Both the position numbers and the translations under genes were made by a program. Positions 48,298 through 56,318 of a stretch of DNA of 64,000 bases are shown here, in pieces (position 1 is the stretch's first letter; every line of letters starts with the position of its first letter). The notes beneath the pieces are model-generated. The model made no database searches. It saw nothing but the letters and a program-made list of their open reading frames with translations, and was not told the DNA's origin. The DNA comes from Candidatus Sedimenticola sp. (ex Thyasira tokunagai) (GTDB lineage Bacteria > Pseudomonadota > Gammaproteobacteria > Chromatiales > Chromatiaceae): positions 3,286,598-3,350,597 of the forward strand of contig CP134874.1 of assembly GCA_037318855.1 (NCBI GenBank), in the 5' to 3' direction.

Positions 48298-50346
48298 TCA
48301 AAAATCCAGGCGAAGGGTCGCCATGACACTTCGGGGCACTGCCATTGGAACCGCCCAGATATCCTCCACATACTCCTCGTGCGCCGAGCTGAGCAGGTTC
48401 TTGCCCACCACCGCCAGCTCAAGGCGAGGGTAGGGGCGCCATGCGGCGCGCAGATCCAGCGCCCGATAGCCATCCACACCGTAGATAGAAGGATCATCCG
48501 TACCAATTGTCCCGGCATACTCCGCCTCATCCACTAAACGAAACCAGGCATCAAGATCCAGTTCTTTATTAGGGCTCCATCCAAGACGCAGGGAGAACTG
48601 ATGGCTGGGGCTGTAGCCACGATAGATATCCGCCATCGTCGTGCCGGTTAGGGCAAGTGGAGAGGAGTCCAGATCAAATCTCTGGATATTGTAATTGGCC
48701 TGCAACTGCCACTGGGGTGTCGGCCGCCAATCCAATGCCAGTTCGGCACCATAAACTGCTCCGTGGCCGGTATTGGTGATCAGGGTATTGGCCACCCAAT
48801 TTGTGCCATCAAGATAGACAGGGGACTGGAGGCCATCTCGTAGATTATTGTAATCGTTGTGATAGAGCGCAAGATCAACAGATAAGCCCCGCCTGGGTTG
48901 GACCCGATAACCGAGTTCGTAAGCGGTAAGGAGCTCATTTTTAAATGCCGAATTCCCATCGGACTGCCAAAGCAGTGGCAAGGGGGTGGTATTGGCGCCG
49001 GTAAAGGGTTCCGTTACCCCCGTCATATACACGCCGTCCCTATCGACCCGGGTGGGGCTGCGTATCGCCCTGGAGACACTGGCCCAGAGCGACTGCCTGC
49101 TATCCGGCATCCAGAGCAGGCGCAGATTCGGCTGCCACTTCAATCCCGAGTAGGTGCCATGCTCCAGCTTGGTGCCCAGAACCATATTAAGCCGGTCAGG
49201 AAGCAGCTCAATCTCATCCTGCACAAAGATACTGCGGGTGGCAAGTGTCTGACTCACAGGTTGGACAATCAGGTAATTGGGATTGAAGGAGAATTCATCC
49301 CAGGAACGACGATAAGTCAGCCCCCACAGGATATTGTGGCGACGGGCCAGGCTGAAGCGGTGCTGGAAATCCAGTTCCAGCGTGTCACGTTGCTCTGTGT
49401 GTGTGAGTTCCCTACGTTCATATTCATCCAGGGAGAGTTGCAACGACAACTCCGAATCCACCGCCAGGGATCGCTCCCAACGGCCCAATAAACTCGCACT
49501 GCTGTTATCGCCGTCGATATCGATACGCTTGTTGTAGGCAGGGACACCGCTCAGATTAGGCACCATATAGGGCCGCCCCTGAGTCATGCGCATGAGGTCA
49601 CTGCGAAGGGTGAAGTGATCCCGATCAGCCCCATACCAGTCTGCGCGCAGACCCAACAGCTGACGGGCTTGACCGCTGTCGACGGTCATCCCGGAGGTAC
49701 CGGAAAAGTCATCCTGACGGATACTCTTCAGATAGACCCGATAATCACCCCTCTCCCCAAGGCCACCACCCCAGCGCATTACCGTCTCCTGGTGTTGATC
49801 GCCCTGGCGTGTCTGCAACAGGCCTCCTTGGGTGTCGGAGGTGTGACGTGTGATGATGTTGATCACCCCGTTGACGGCATTGCTACCCCAGAGGGTAGCC
49901 CCGGGACCGCGAATCACCTCGATCCGTTCGATATCCTCCAGCGGCAGATCGTGCATCTCCCAGTAAACACCGCCAAAGGTCTCCGTATAGATCGAACGAC
50001 CATCCACCAGAACCAACAACTTATTGGCGAAGCGGCCGCCAAAACCGCGGATGGTCACCGACCACTTGCTGGGGCTGATCTGAGCCGCCTCCACACCCGG
50101 TGCCAGGCGCAGGGCCTCCGGAATACTGACCGCCCCGGAGCGGCGAATATCCTCTCGACTGATAACGAAGGCGGCCGCGGGTGTACGGGAAAGGCTCTGG
50201 GGCTTACGAGCCACCGTGGTGACCTCCAACGCCATGAGTTGCTCAAGATCCAGTTCGTATAGGGAGTCGTCTGATTTGGCCCAGACAGACGATACCGGGC
50301 TACAGATAAGCAGAGCGATCAGGGTATGGGTACAAGATATAGACAT
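48298..50346 (-). CDS. TonB-dependent outer-membrane receptor
   Basis: A 682-aa outer-membrane receptor. A signal peptide (HTLIALLICSPVSSVWA) precedes the plug domain (SRTPAAAFVISREDIRRSGA, TIRGFGGRFANKLLVLVDGR, IEVIRGPGATLWGSNAVNGV) and a 22-strand barrel closing with the aromatic C-terminus MATLRLDF. There is a short TonB-box-like region after the signal but no long N-terminal signalling extension. The ligand cannot be read. It is the first gene of the unit with YfiR and the CHASE8 kinase, which suggests that receptor occupancy or envelope state is passed through YfiR to the kinase; this is inference. Confidence 0.92.
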   Translation of the reverse strand: MSISCTHTLIALLICSPVSSVWAKSDDSLYELDLEQLMALEVTTVARKPQSLSRTPAAAFVISREDIRRSGAVSIPEALRLAPGVEAAQISPSKWSVTIRGFGGRFANKLLVLVDGRSIYTETFGGVYWEMHDLPLEDIERIEVIRGPGATLWGSNAVNGVINIITRHTSDTQGGLLQTRQGDQHQETVMRWGGGLGERGDYRVYLKSIRQDDFSGTSGMTVDSGQARQLLGLRADWYGADRDHFTLRSDLMRMTQGRPYMVPNLSGVPAYNKRIDIDGDNSSASLLGRWERSLAVDSELSLQLSLDEYERRELTHTEQRDTLELDFQHRFSLARRHNILWGLTYRRSWDEFSFNPNYLIVQPVSQTLATRSIFVQDEIELLPDRLNMVLGTKLEHGTYSGLKWQPNLRLLWMPDSRQSLWASVSRAIRSPTRVDRDGVYMTGVTEPFTGANTTPLPLLWQSDGNSAFKNELLTAYELGYRVQPRRGLSVDLALYHNDYNNLRDGLQSPVYLDGTNWVANTLITNTGHGAVYGAELALDWRPTPQWQLQANYNIQRFDLDSSPLALTGTTMADIYRGYSPSHQFSLRLGWSPNKELDLDAWFRLVDEAEYAGTIGTDDPSIYGVDGYRALDLRAAWRPYPRLELAVVGKNLLSSAHEEYVEDIWAVPMAVPRSVMATLRLDF

Positions 50347-50672
50347 GGCTACCTGTTAACTTTGCTATTTTGTGTCTGCCCAGAAACGCCGTTTCTTGGA
50401 CAAAGAGATCCCGGAGGACCCCGGAGTACGCAGGGATTTTAGCTGGAAATCAAAAGCCTACTTCGCAACCTCTGCGGTTCTTTGCATCCTCTGCGTCTCG
50501 CGCTCCATGTTTCCGGATGAAGACTACTCAGGTGAGACCGTAATAGCCCATCACCGCTGGAAGAGTGTTGGGTTTAACCGTTTGAAGCAAAAATATCAGT
50601 AAATCCAACAGGCTCCCGGGCAAGAATCTAATCCGAGTCAATCGCCCTTTTCCCAGCGATATCCTCTTTTTT
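50347..50672. other. Gap without a recognised gene
   Basis: The 326-bp region contains a stretch rich in CTCTGCG-type repeats (50475-50510) like the one at 61275-61322, which are common dispersed repeats in such genomes. No gene or clear terminator was found. Confidence 0.4.
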
Positions 50673-51302
50673 CTAATCGAGGGTGGAGATACCATGCTTG
50701 ATCGCGTACTTGACCAGCGCGGAAACACTGTCCAATCCAAGTTTGGTCATCATCCGTCGCCGATGTGTCTCAACCGTCTTGCCACTGATACCAAGCTTCC
50801 GGGCAATATCAACGGTACGATCACCGTCGCTGATCAAGCGCAGAACCTCTGTCTCCCTCGGAGTGATGCCAAACGGCTTCCGGGTGCCGGAGCGGGCACC
50901 GGTAGCCACAAAACCGAGATCGGCGCTGAAGAAGCGTCTTCCCTTGGAGACCGCACGTATGGCCATGACCAGCTCCTTGAATGCGGCGTCCTTGAGGATG
51001 TATCCGTAGGCACCGGCATCGACCATGCCCCGGACATAGATAGCATCCGAATGCATCGAAAGCGCCAGGACCCGGGTATCGGGGCAGGTATCCTTCAGGC
51101 GCTTCGCCATCTCTATACCGTTGAGACCGGGCATGGCCACATCCAACACCACCACCTGGGGCTGGAACTCCTGTGCGAGAAGGAGACCTTCGGCTCCGTC
51201 AGCAGAATTCGCCACAACCTCCATGTCACTCTGACCGGAGAGCAGATTCATCATACCCTCTCTTACCAGAGTATGGTCATCGATCAGAAGGATCTTAATC
51301 AT
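50673..51302 (-). CDS. NarL/FixJ-type response regulator
   Basis: A 209-aa regulator. The receiver has ILLIDDHTLVREGMMNLL, phospho-acceptor Asp54 in VVLDVAMPGLNG and the conserved Lys in YILKDAAFKELV. The LuxR helix-turn-helix is ITPRETEVLRLISDGDRTVD then ISGKTVETHRRRMMTKLG. It overlaps the sensor gene by 8 bp, so the two form a cognate pair. The target genes are not known. Confidence 0.93.
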   Translation of the reverse strand: MIKILLIDDHTLVREGMMNLLSGQSDMEVVANSADGAEGLLLAQEFQPQVVVLDVAMPGLNGIEMAKRLKDTCPDTRVLALSMHSDAIYVRGMVDAGAYGYILKDAAFKELVMAIRAVSKGRRFFSADLGFVATGARSGTRKPFGITPRETEVLRLISDGDRTVDIARKLGISGKTVETHRRRMMTKLGLDSVSALVKYAIKHGISTLD

Positions 51303-52440
51303 CTGCCACCAAGGGTAGGTTGAGGGTAATGCAGGTGCCGGAGTTTCCAGATTTTATATGTACCTCACCCCCCAATAACTCTATTCGTTGCTTGATACTG
51401 AACAGACCAAATCCCCCCATCATAGAAGGTTCTGCCAGATGTTCAGGGTTAAATCCCCAGCCATTGTCTTCGACAAGGATGGATATCCAATTGTCATCCA
51501 CCATCGTTTGAATCTTCCCCCCGGTTGCCTCCGCATGCTTGACGATATTCATCACCAATTCTCGTGTGGAGCGGAACAGCAGCACAACCGTCTCTTCCGG
51601 TAAATCCGATAGAACGGTCTGACTCTTATGCTCGATTGGTATGTGCCAGCGCTTCTCGGTCTCATCCGCAAGCCACTCCAGAGCGCGATCGAGCCCCAGT
51701 TCATAGAGTACCGGCGGACTCAGGTCGAACATCAGGCTACGCAGCTCGCCCAGCGACTCCACCACCGATTCTGTAGCACGTTCCACAAGGAAGCGTGTGG
51801 AATCATCCCCAGTACGACTGGCAATCGCATCCATTTGAATTCGAGCCAAGGCCAATTTCTGAATGGTGGAGTCGTGCAGATTGGATGCCAGCTCTCTGCG
51901 CTGTCTCTCTTCGGACAGGACAAGCTCCGAGGCAAGGCCGGCCAGTTTGGTATTGGCCTTCTGCAGCTCTCTAGTTTGATACTTTACCGCCTGGCGGAGT
52001 CGCTTGTGCATGGAACCCACGGTAGTGTGGGTTCTTACCCGCACAAGCAGTTCTTCCTGATGGTAGGGCTTGGTAATGAAGTCGACAGCGCCCTTTCGAA
52101 AACCTTTGATCACGGCCTCTTTTTCATCGAGTGATGAAAGAAATATTACCGGGATATGCTTGGTTCTTGGATTGTTCTTGAGGTGTTCGCAGGTCTCATA
52201 TCCATCCATACCCGGCATCATCAAATCCAGCAATATCAGCTGGGGTTTGGTATCTACGGCCCGAGTCAGCCCCTCCGGGCCACTCTTCGCAACATGCACC
52301 GAATAGCCGAAGTGTTTCAATGAATGACCGAGCACTCGTATATTGTCCAAATCATCATCGATGATGAGGATATGGCAGTCCTTGTAAGCTTCCTGAACCA
52401 AAAGATCATTTGGTTTAATGGAACTCAATACTGCGCTCAT
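51295..52440 (-). CDS. Receiver-histidine kinase of the NarX/DegS class
   Basis: A 381-aa soluble protein. Residues 22-138 are a receiver (ILIIDDDLDNIRVLGHSLKH, Asp72 in LILLDLMMPGMDG, Lys in FITKPYHQEELL). A coiled coil leads to a HisKA_3 site (ELASNLHDSTIQKLALARIQ, His189) and a HATPase domain (DNGWGFNPEHL, GGFGLFSIKQRIELLGGEV). It would phosphorylate the regulator encoded just downstream, and its own receiver allows upstream input. A decayed second copy is at 55114-55434. A fragment of an aminotransferase gene lies directly upstream. Confidence 0.92.
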   Translation of the reverse strand: MSAVLSSIKPNDLLVQEAYKDCHILIIDDDLDNIRVLGHSLKHFGYSVHVAKSGPEGLTRAVDTKPQLILLDLMMPGMDGYETCEHLKNNPRTKHIPVIFLSSLDEKEAVIKGFRKGAVDFITKPYHQEELLVRVRTHTTVGSMHKRLRQAVKYQTRELQKANTKLAGLASELVLSEERQRRELASNLHDSTIQKLALARIQMDAIASRTGDDSTRFLVERATESVVESLGELRSLMFDLSPPVLYELGLDRALEWLADETEKRWHIPIEHKSQTVLSDLPEETVVLLFRSTRELVMNIVKHAEATGGKIQTMVDDNWISILVEDNGWGFNPEHLAEPSMMGGFGLFSIKQRIELLGGEVHIKSGNSGTCITLNLPLVADD

Positions 52441-52508
52441 TAAAAAACCGCCCAGCCATGCTGTTGAGATTGACGCTGCATATTATACTAAATCAATACT
52501 GCCTCGTG

Positions 52509-52736
52509 TCAGGAAAACCCGTACCAATGAACAGCACGCCTGTGTTCTAATTTAGGTTTGGGTGAAACTGCGGTGGCCTGCAGCGTATCAGCAAGTGAGA
52601 GTACCGGATCATCGCCCTGCCACTCTTTGTGTTGCCATGCACCACTGTCATGTTCAAAGCGGTACTGTTCCTGAAGCAGGTAACCACGACTCCCAACAAA
52701 ATCCTCAGATATAAGCTCGGATGGATTGAGTGGCAA
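52509..52736 (-). pseudogene. C-terminal fragment of a class V aminotransferase gene
   Basis: The frame contains DFVGSRGYLLQEQYRFEHDS and GAWQHKEWQGDDPVLSL, which match the gene at 56319-58049 almost residue for residue (DFVGSHGYLFLEQYRFEHDS). About 65 residues remain; the PLP domain is gone. It is a duplicated relic sitting upstream of the intact REC-kinase, as the intact aminotransferase gene sits upstream of the decayed REC-kinase. Confidence 0.85.
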
Positions 52737-52856
52737 GAGCTAAATAGAATCAGAGAACAATTGTTTATAATATTAGCGTTAATTGTTCTCTGACCCTATT
52801 TGTGGCCACTTTTTCCGGCTAAGGCGCGACATTTTCCCCATATAGGTAGACGAATG

Positions 52857-54029
52857 TCAGGCATGACCATCACCCATGAACAGTTCAAGTTTTCCCTGTT
52901 CATCTTGGAACAATGTCTGGATTTCCTCTACTCTTTCCCCGTTCTCGATAAGCGCCTCGACACATTGCCGATCCAATTTCCATGTGGCCAACTCCTCTAA
53001 TTCGGCAAAAGCATCTTCATTGCTCCAGGCGTGCTTGTAGGGGCGATCCGAGGTCAGAGCATCAAATACGTCCGCCACGGCGATGATGCGTGCCTCGATA
53101 GGAATATTCATGCCTTGCAGTCCGTTTGGATAACCGCTTCCATCAATGTTCTCGTGGTGACATTCGACGATGTTGCCAAGCATATGGATAAGGGGTGAAT
53201 TGTTGAGATCGAAGTTTTTCAACATAGCATCGATGATCTCGCGCCCCTTTGTCGTGTGGGTCTTCATCAACTCGAATTCGTCATTCGTGAGTTTCCCAGG
53301 TTTCAGGAGAACATAATCCGGAATGGCTATCTTTCCAATGTCATGCATCTGTGCAAACCAGAAAATCATCTCTACTGTTTCGTCATCCAAGTCGTAATCG
53401 GGTGCAATCCTGTTGGCGATAATACTGGAAAAATGTGCCATACGTTCAAGGTGGGCACCGGTCTCCGGGTCACGGTGACTGGAGAAGGAGGTGGCGGTCT
53501 TGAGCGCCCCATGCAACGTCTTCACGTGGTTCAGCTCCACACTGACCAGTAGGGATATGAGCCGGGCAATCGTGTCGAGGTAAGGCAGATTTTCTTCATG
53601 AAAGACACCAGAACTGCGTGAGTTAAAGAATATAAATCCTGTTAGCTGTTCATCCTGGTACATGGGAATCGTATAGCTGGACCAGTAGCCGTGGGAGTTG
53701 ATTTTCTTGGCATGTTTGTTTTCGCTGCTGTCAAACACCGACAGATCATTAACTATACGGGGCTTGCCCTCCAGGTGAATCTGAAGGAGTGAAGTGGCCT
53801 TGCTGAGCTTCGCTTGGTAGTGAGGAAGGGGATTTCCGGTGTCGGTGCTGTGTACGAAGGTCTTGACTAGATCGCTTTCAGGTTCGTAAACAGCGACGCC
53901 GATGCGATGAACGAAATCGCAGCTCTGGCGCACGAACCGATGGATGGCTATGACCTTTTCCGACACCGTGACCTTCTTATTAAGCTCATCCAAAAGGTCG
54001 GGGTGGCTGAACTCTATACCTGAATACAT
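52857..54029 (-). CDS. GAF-HD-GYP protein, probable c-di-GMP phosphodiesterase
   Basis: A 390-aa soluble protein. Residues 20-165 form a GAF-like sensor (IGVAVYEPESDLVKTF, YTIPMYQDEQLTGFIFFNS). The HD-GYP domain has SSHRDPETGAHLERMAHFSS, the metal motif MHDIGKIAIPDYVLLKPG, ECHHENIDGSGYPNGLQG and DVFDALTSDRPYKHAWS, all intact, so it should degrade c-di-GMP. It is a single gene between relic sequences; the next gene upstream is the cNMP-binding protein. Confidence 0.92.
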   Translation of the reverse strand: MYSGIEFSHPDLLDELNKKVTVSEKVIAIHRFVRQSCDFVHRIGVAVYEPESDLVKTFVHSTDTGNPLPHYQAKLSKATSLLQIHLEGKPRIVNDLSVFDSSENKHAKKINSHGYWSSYTIPMYQDEQLTGFIFFNSRSSGVFHEENLPYLDTIARLISLLVSVELNHVKTLHGALKTATSFSSHRDPETGAHLERMAHFSSIIANRIAPDYDLDDETVEMIFWFAQMHDIGKIAIPDYVLLKPGKLTNDEFELMKTHTTKGREIIDAMLKNFDLNNSPLIHMLGNIVECHHENIDGSGYPNGLQGMNIPIEARIIAVADVFDALTSDRPYKHAWSNEDAFAELEELATWKLDRQCVEALIENGERVEEIQTLFQDEQGKLELFMGDGHA

Positions 54030-54206
54030 TCTTTGCTATCTCCTCGCCTATTCACTAGGTGGATTGATTAAGAGTTCGAGTAAAGTTAGGTCGTGTATTT
54101 GACCATCGCCCAAGAACAGTTCATGTTATTCATGAGACAGAGAGCTGAAAAGGGCAGGGGTCACAATCCTTAGTGTGAACTGCATTCTATAAAGGCAACA
54201 ATGTCT

Positions 54207-55085
54207 TTACTCCAAAGCCTTACCGAGATCCTGTGTGGCATAGAACCGGTTACAGACCTTTACATGTTCATGGTTCAAATCACTCAGTTTCTCCACCAAC
54301 TGGCTTATCAGGAACAGCAGAATTGACTGAGTTTTTGCCGAATGGCTATAGAGGAATTTCTGGAATTCTTTCCGTTCTATTTCGAGCAGTGTGGTTTTGT
54401 CACAGGTGATGACGCTGGCGGTGCGTCGTCCACCTTCAAACACCGCTGATTCACCAAACACCTCTTTTGTCTGGATATTGCCGACGTAGATCGAGTCCTG
54501 GTCGTTGTCTGAATTTATCTTGGTAATCATCAAGGATCCAGAGGTGACGGCAAATAGGCTGTTTGCCTGCTGTCCCTCTTTGACAACAAAATGATCAGCA
54601 TCATATTCGCTAACCGATACAATATTTGCCAAGGCGCGCAGGGCTACTTCATCCAGATTTTTAAACAGGTAGATCTCCTTGAGAAGCCCTTTGACATCAT
54701 CATAGATCTCTACAGAACATTCGAACAGAGTAAGCTCTCTCTCCACCGTCTCTTTATCCAGTTTTTCCAGCAGCACCAACATTTCTCCCACTGCCGGTCT
54801 TACCGACTCTATGCTGGCAAGGGTGAGATCAGCTTGGGCTTTGTCGATTATCTCGTGTTGTAAGGCGACCTCCATAAAATCGAGATCGGTCTCAGCCTGT
54901 AGGGTCAGCACCCTGAATGCTTGGGATACGCCCATGATGCCGAGATCACAGGCCATTCTCTCAAATGATATGGTCGCCTTGCGCTGGGCGGTAAGTATTT
55001 CGAGAACATCGGCATCTGTTATCAGGCCTTTCTCGATCAGGTACTCTCCAAAAACTTCTTCCGCGCCATTTTCTATTCTCCTCAT
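54207..55085 (-). CDS. Cyclic-nucleotide-binding domain protein
   Basis: A 292-aa soluble protein. The N-terminal part (FGEYLIEKGLITDADVLEIL) resembles the short helical module found at the start of many signalling and type II/IV secretion proteins. Residues 135-255 form a cNMP-binding beta roll (LFKNLDEVALRALANIVSVS, GNIQTKEVFGESAVFEGGRR, EIERKEFQKFLYSH). The phosphate-binding cassette FGESAVFEGGRRTA has Glu and Arg in the expected places. There is no DNA-binding domain, so it is not a CRP-type activator. It may sense c-di-GMP or cAMP; this cannot be decided. Confidence 0.85.
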   Translation of the reverse strand: MRRIENGAEEVFGEYLIEKGLITDADVLEILTAQRKATISFERMACDLGIMGVSQAFRVLTLQAETDLDFMEVALQHEIIDKAQADLTLASIESVRPAVGEMLVLLEKLDKETVERELTLFECSVEIYDDVKGLLKEIYLFKNLDEVALRALANIVSVSEYDADHFVVKEGQQANSLFAVTSGSLMITKINSDNDQDSIYVGNIQTKEVFGESAVFEGGRRTASVITCDKTTLLEIERKEFQKFLYSHSAKTQSILLFLISQLVEKLSDLNHEHVKVCNRFYATQDLGKALE

Positions 55086-55113
55086 TACTTGAGAGCTTTC
55101 CGAAACTAATCGG

Positions 55114-55434
55114 CTACATAAAATTAATCAGGTATACAGCAATTGTTTCCATTTGAATTCGAGCCAAGGCCAATTTCTGAATGGTGGAGTCGTGCAGATT
55201 GGATGACAGCTCTCGGCGCTGTCTCTCTTCGGACAGGACAAGCTCCGAGGCAAAGCCGGCCAGTTTGGTATTGGTCATCTGCAGTTCCCTGGTTTGATAC
55301 TTTACCGCCTGGCGGAGTCGCCTGTGCATGGAACCCACTGTAGTATTATCCAAATCATCATCGATGATGAGGATATGGCAGTCCTTGCACGCTTCCTGGT
55401 CACAAAGATCGTTTAGTTGAATGGAACTCAACAC
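55114..55434 (-). pseudogene. Decayed copy of the REC-histidine kinase
   Basis: The frame starts MLSSIQLNDLCDQEACKDCH and ILIIDDDLDN, then jumps directly to TTVGSMHRRLRQAVKYQTRE. The gene at 51295-52440 has about 105 residues between these points, so most of the receiver has been deleted in frame. The copy ends after the HisKA site (NLHDSTIQKLALARIQMETI) and has no ATPase domain. The upstream non-coding 60 bp are also duplicated. Confidence 0.85.
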
Positions 55435-55628
55435 TGCGTTTATTAAAACCGCCCAGCCATGCTGTTGAGGTTGATGATGAGATATTACACCGAATGAATA
55501 CTGCCTTATGTCAGGAAAACCCGTACCTTGGTGTAACTGGTATCAGTTCGGAAACATCAAGATGGGAGGGAGATTGGGCGACATCTGATAAAGGGGCGAT
55601 CCCCGGCCCCTCCCCTGAAAAAAATTGA

Positions 55629-55868
55629 TTAATTCGAGCCAGCCCCTAGCGCTGCTTCGCTTAGCAGGTCATCAACCGGGGCATCCACCTCAGGTACGGC
55701 CACATGTGAATCCGCATTAGCACGGCCATGGCCGGGGAAGTGTTTACCGATCGCCTCAATACCCGCCTCCTGCAAGCCGTGGATACATGCCACGCCGAGT
55801 GAAGCGACGGTATGGATATCAGAACCATAAGAACGATCTCCAATAATGGCGTGCCCCTCCAGGTAAAA
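55629..55868 (-). pseudogene. nagZ-like (GH3 beta-N-acetylhexosaminidase) fragment
   Basis: On the minus strand about 75 codons read IIGDRSYGSDIHTVASLGVA, then EAIGKHFPGHGRANADSHVA, and stop at TAA 55629-55631. KHFPGHG followed by DSH is the catalytic signature of NagZ, which removes N-acetylglucosamine from recycled muropeptides. No start and no C-terminal third are present, so it is a relic. The true 5' border is uncertain. Confidence 0.75.
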
Positions 55869-56007
55869 TAGATCGGGATCAGGAGCGCAGTTATTGATTA
55901 AAGTGGCTCTATACTATCTTACTGTTCCACGCCTATGGTGCTCTGACTGCAGTTGATTCCAGGCAATGGTATAAAGCCGGCATCGTGCCATGTGGTAGAG
56001 AATGTGC

Positions 56008-56094
56008 AGGGCGGGGGCGCCGCTCCTACAAGGGAGGCACTGCCTTTCTGGATAAGTGCATGTAGGAGCCCCGCCTTCGGGGCGATAGGGCGGG
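56008..56094. repeat. REP-type inverted repeat pair
   Basis: CGCCGCTCCTACA at 56018-56030 faces TGTAGGAGCCCCGCCTTCGG at 56061-56080. This is the GTAGGAGC-type REP seen at 19288-19349, here with GC-rich stems. It lies in an 880-bp stretch that otherwise holds only gene relics. Confidence 0.7.
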
Positions 56095-56318
56095 CACATT
56101 GCTCACTATCTGCGTATGAATAAACTGCGTGGAACAGTAGTTTTGTACACAACCATTTTGATTAATTCGAGCCTGGCCATAGAAGTGCAGTGATATCTTT
56201 TAAGGACACGCTGTAAATACTTCCCTGTACGCTCACAGCAGCATCCCTGCTTATGATCCGAAAATGCATCACTGCGTTCCCCTAAGGCGTTACCCATCTG
56301 CAGAGGATTATTGAGAAG

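Noticed and set aside
55561..55625. A terminator at the GC-rich inverted repeat AGGGGC/GCCCCT
   Set aside because: The run next to it is A on the plus strand and would lie ahead of the stem on the minus strand, so it does not fit an intrinsic terminator in either direction.
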